This document shows positions 57,621 through 64,000 of a DNA stretch of 64,000 bases, in pieces. The notes beneath the pieces were generated by a model. That model was not told the DNA's origin. It worked only from the letters and a program-made list of their open reading frames with translations, and searched no databases. Where the stretch lies: the NCBI GenBank assembly GCA_026874595.1, contig CM049316.1:64831176-64895175 (forward strand). Direction: 5' to 3'. How positions within the stretch are numbered: position 1 is the first letter of the stretch; the number at the start of each line of letters is the position of its first letter. Source of the DNA: Sipunculus nudus. Its lineage: Eukaryota > Annelida > Sipuncula > Golfingiida > Sipunculidae. Both the position numbers and the translations under genes were made by a program.

Positions 57621-58200
57621 ACTGACAGATCAGAAATGTGCTGAGTCAGCACAAAATCTAAATGGTGAAAGCTTTCTCAGGAATGGAGCTTTAGGAAGAA
57701 ACAATATTAATGCGACAGTTTGAAACATAGATCTAAGTTGGCCTGGCTTGACTAGAAATAATAGATTAAGTTAAAAAAATGTATTTGTCAGCCATTTCAA
57801 AAGGTGTATGGTCCTTAAGCTGAATCAGAAATCTCATTTAGGGGGACATTTTATTCTTTAAAGGCAAGCTTATTTTCTGTGGTTATTTATTCAGAGTTTT
57901 TACCCTTGAGATCCATCATGTTTTTATAAGACATACCATTAGTTTAAATATGGTCCGAGAAGTGAGAACAAATGATCATATAAAATATGTCATTTTAGTT
58001 GTTATCTTATTACATACTCTAAATGTGCCATATCAATGTTTTATTTTATCAGTATTTTAAGTAATGATAAAATATGAGATCAGTTGAGTCAGAAAAGATG
58101 TTATTTTCTATAATTATAAAATTTTTAAACATCCTTTACATGTATAATTAAAAAAGTTGTAATAAAATCAGTGTTCAAAGGGACTGTCTATTCAGTAGTA
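57621..58200 (+). other. Probable 3' UTR of RPGRIP1L
   Basis: AT-rich sequence after the stop. AATAAA at 58161-58166 is a candidate polyadenylation signal with a T-rich region downstream; another AATAAA lies near 58240. The exact end is unknown. Confidence 0.5.
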
Positions 58201-60540
<2,340 letters not shown>

Positions 60541-60747
60541 GAATAAATTTTTAGACAGACACTCCAGTTCCAATCCCAACCAAGGTTAGCATGAGAACAT
60601 TAACTGACCTAAATTTGAATGAAATCGATAATATTTAGGAAAGTTATCACACAGAAACAAAAAACTTGATGGACGGACAGACAGAGGGCCAGACAGACAA
60701 AGCCAAATCAATGTCCCCATTCCGGGAAGCAGGGGACAAAAAAAAAA
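60541..60747 (-). repeat. Fragment of a (TCCG)-bearing repeat abutting copy 3
   Basis: The minus strand begins TTGTCCCCTGCTTCCCGG, with TCTGTCTGTCCGTCCATCAA; same layout as other hairpin/microsatellite elements, different sequence. Confidence 0.6.
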
Positions 60748-63150
60748 CAAGGGACCCATAGGTCACGGCGCTCAGCTGTTATATATGATCACAAAATATG
60801 ATTTGGAAGAGGAGGTAGGCAAAGGCTGGTTTTGTGAGGGAATATAAGCTCTATTATGAGTTCATGGTGTTTAACTCAAGTCACGTAAGATTTTGATAAT
60901 ATAATTGGAGACAGGGAAGAGGACTGATGTCATTAATATTATTTACAGTTGGAAATGGTGTGCTATTATCACATAGGTTTTGACTTGGCCATAAAACTTT
61001 ACCTACATTGCAGCAGAATTATTTGAAAAGTTAAACTATTTATACATTTATAATATATATATTTTTATAATAACACTATCATTTTTTTTATCAAAGATTT
61101 TTAACAAATATTAATGAAATAAATGATTATTAAAATAATATTATAGAATATATTCATGAATGCATTTGTATTCAAACACTTTCATTTTTACCTGTATTCC
61201 TATCCTTTTAGTTTTACATGAAATTATGGAGTACATATTCATATTTGCATTCAAATATATTTGCAAAGTAATGCACCATGTCTGGTATTTATTCAGTTTC
61301 AGCCAAACAAAGTTCTTAAGAATCCAGAATAAACAAATATCACAAATTTAAATAATGATAATAAGTACCTGGTTTTATTAATTTTATTTATGTTCAAAAA
61401 TAAAACTATAATATTCACTTTGTACTACCTTCACATCAATTTACACACTAGACATAGCAAGAGTCTTATGACAATTATTTACGTTACAGAAATCATAATG
61501 AGAACTTGTCTAAGATCTGATTTTTTATCATATTCAAATTTTTTTATTAAAAAAATGTACCGAAAAAAATTTGAAGTATCTCAGCTATGAAACCATTATA
61601 TGTGTAAAAAATAACCCAAGGATAAGAATACCCTATAAATTATACAAGGAGAAAACTAGAGATGGGCAAGTTTAATTTTATTAACTGAAATATAGGAACC
61701 AGTAATATAAATTTTGATTATTTACAGTCTTGTGACAGCTGTTACAGCCACATGTCTGGATGTCATTAGTGAAAGATATTGACATCTTTAATCAGTACTT
61801 GTCCGAGTAAAATTTAAAAATTTTGACATATTTTAACTTTTTTAAATTTGAAATAAATATAAATTAACAAGCTGAAACACTTGTAAAGACCTGGGAATTT
61901 AGATTTATATTATCAACTGCATCTTTGTCAATCATTAATTTCCTTCATATAATCCCTTAGAGTATAGAACAATATAACTTAATTATTTTTTTTTTCATTA
62001 TTAAATTGAAAAGAAAAATACCATAGGTGACTCAATGGTGTTAATTGGAATACATTTTCATCCATCCATACAAAATCCATAAAACATCAGTAACTGCAAG
62101 GTAATTCCCTGTTAGTGTTACTCATCAACTGTCAAATTTATTTTTTATTGATTATTTTTAAAGTTGTTATTATAGACCTATAAAAATTTATTCATTGTTT
62201 ATTGTTATGCTGTTGGTCTAAACAACTAATAGATGAGCTGGGTTGGACACCTGGATCAGCTGTGGCCAGCAATGAGCTGCCCAGCTTGCAAGTATATGCC
62301 TCACATCAAGCGTGCATAATTGGCCTGAAAGGTCAACTTTAGGACATACAGGTGACTGAAGAGGAGCTGGGTAGAGCCTAGGTCTGACATGGTCTCATAA
62401 AAACTGTAATAAAAGCTACAGTTTTTGGCAAATTTCTTTCAACTTTCAAAACTAACAAGCTGAAAATCCTTATTTCTGCATGGTATGAAAATTATATCAA
62501 CAGTGCTCACAGGAAACAAACATGCGATGATCAAAATTAGGCAAAATTTAAGGTATTGATTTTATATTTATATTAAAAACTTATAAAATTTGAAAAATTC
62601 AGAACTAATTTTGGTTATACAATTGAATCTTGATAAAATAATGTTATATCCTTGACAAAAAAAAATCTCTAGCTTTAGCAATTTTCATATTAAGGGAGTA
62701 AATATATTTCTTGTTTACAAAGTGCATTATGTTCGGGCCCAAAACTTAAAACAATTTCGAAATACTTGCATCATTTCTGGCATGTGCACTTCAAGAATTA
62801 TAAAAATATTCAACAAATTTCTTGTATGTACATAGGAAATATATAGAGGAATTAATATATTAAAAATGGTCAAAATCAGGTCAATAGTTTTGATATTAGG
62901 CAGTCTTGAAGTGTAACAATGGGTTTTTTAATGGAAAACGGAGGTTTTTCCTTAATAATTCAAAGGAACGAAGTCCTAGTGACCCATTTTTCGGTATGGT
63001 AGGAGATTTTGGGGACATCTAAAGGTATGCAGAATTTCAGATTGGTAGGTCCAACGGTTTAAAACATGCCAGTTTAACGGACGGACGGACAGCCGACGAA
63101 CAACGGACCACGACTATAGCTCAGATGACTTATAGTAAGCTGAGCTAAAA
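60748..63150 (-). mobile_element. Palindrome-headed repeat, copy 3, minus strand, near full length
   Basis: Minus-strand head at 63150 (TTTTAGCTCAGCTTACTATA) with CCGTCCGTCC, one ~0.7-kb unit and the same 3' body as copy 1, ending in GACCTATGGGTCCCTTGTTT at 60748. The A/T-rich end adjoins another repeat at 60541-60747. Confidence 0.85.
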
Positions 63151-63329
63151 AGTCATTGGCTTCATTTTCAGGAAATCCTCAAAAAAGAGTGATTTGGCAG
63201 GCCTGCAGATTTTCTTTTTTTTTTTAAGATTATTTTTGGTGGAATTAACGGACTCCATTTTTTTAATGCTTGATTAACTATATAGTATATACATCTGCAG
63301 ACTTTCATTCCAGTTTCAGACTACGGTAT

Positions 63330-63650
63330 TTGACAGGATCTTATACTCGATTATCCTGGTGTCAACCAGGTTTCGGTGTACAGCTCCTGCATGTCCTTGG
63401 TGTGTGCAATCCCCATTGCTAATGGTCATAACACCGAGGAACCCGGAAAGGCGCACTAGTTTTGTGAGTGAAACACGACTGTTGGGCACAGTCTGATCAT
63501 TAAGCCTGCAGAGCGCTCACCCAGGGTGGGGGCCAACTGTGAAAAATCTCATCGCTGAAAAATCTTACGGATGAGATATGAACTCACAATCTCCCAGCTT
63601 TGAGTCCTGTGCTCTATCCCTGAGCCACAGAAGCATAAATGAATGTTGGC
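63330..63650 (-). mobile_element. tRNA-derived SINE, minus strand
   Basis: The minus strand reads TGTGGCTCAGGGATAGAGCA (A box) and GAGTTCATATCTC (degenerate B box), then a body with CCTTTCCGGGTTCCTCGG. The tRNA-like head lacks a proper cloverleaf, so it is not a tRNA gene. Confidence 0.72.
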
Positions 63651-64000
63651 TATGATAAAGAAGAAACAAAAGTATATTTTATAGATGTATATTTTTCTAT
63701 CTCAATACAATATGAACAACAAATAACATTTGTACAAAATGTAACTACCGGTATATGAGGGCAAGTAAGCTAATTTATGTGAAGCAGTCTATGCAATAAT
63801 TAAATGTAATATATAGCATCATTGTACAGGCAAGAGGAGATCCATAAAAGCTCAACATGCTAAGTTATGTATATATTCAAGTAACAATGATCTCTAGTGG
63901 CTATACCACAAGAAACATCAGCTAGTATATAATATTATAATGAGTAAAAATGATAAAACTAGTATATATTATTCTATAAATAAGATGTGATTACATAGTC

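Noticed and set aside
63585-63645. tRNA gene on the minus strand
   Set aside because: A- and B-box-like sequences are present but stems do not pair into a cloverleaf and a SINE body follows.

Overview
The window is nuclear DNA of an animal. It is AT-rich, with long introns, GT/AG splice sites, TATA boxes, AATAAA signals, tRNA-derived SINEs and many short non-autonomous transposons. Repeats with a terminal hairpin, a (TCCG)n-like tract and a tandem core resemble the 'pearl' type elements known from bivalves. A mollusc, probably a bivalve, is my best guess; this is inference from repeat style, not a species call.

The backbone is one large plus-strand gene, the RPGRIP1L/MKS5 orthologue, a scaffold of the ciliary transition zone. 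I assembled 24 phase-consistent exons from 272 to 57620 (966 codons and a stop). They cover the end of the coiled coil, two C2 domains, a long acidic linker made of small exons, and the C-terminal RPGR-interacting C2-like domain. The 5' part of the gene lies left of the window.

The roughly 15 kb intron between exons 20 and 21 (38709-53766) holds three intronless genes: a TRAF6-like RING/zinc-finger/MATH gene (40646-42028, +), a NET1/ARHGEF3-like RhoGEF (46050-47507, +), and a second, near-identical TRAF6-like gene in the opposite orientation (50970-52352, -). All three share a related upstream module and a TATA box. The RhoGEF is also followed by a remnant of a TRAF coding end, the residues [12 protein letters not shown] and a stop, and by TRAF-like 3' flank. 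The simplest reading is that a RhoGEF retrocopy landed in, and replaced most of, a third TRAF copy and took over its promoter and 3' end.

Other introns are filled with mobile DNA. A complete non-autonomous LTR element (26208-30619) has two 785-bp LTRs differing at one site, a 4-bp target duplication, a 20-nt primer binding site, and PBS-like 27-bp repeats at the LTR end. There are two hairpin-ended tandem-core elements (4713-6228, 35231-36593), two long copies of a palindrome-headed element in opposite orientations (9781-12370, 60748-63150) with a third related copy at 23658-25563, five copies of a ~150-bp-unit repeat, several MITEs and three SINEs. A 22-copy, 56-bp minisatellite (15539-16770) is built from the 3' end and splice donor of exon 11; exon 5 shows a smaller duplication of the same kind. 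After the last exon the window is AT-rich intergenic sequence and repeats. No rRNA, tRNA gene or CRISPR array was seen.
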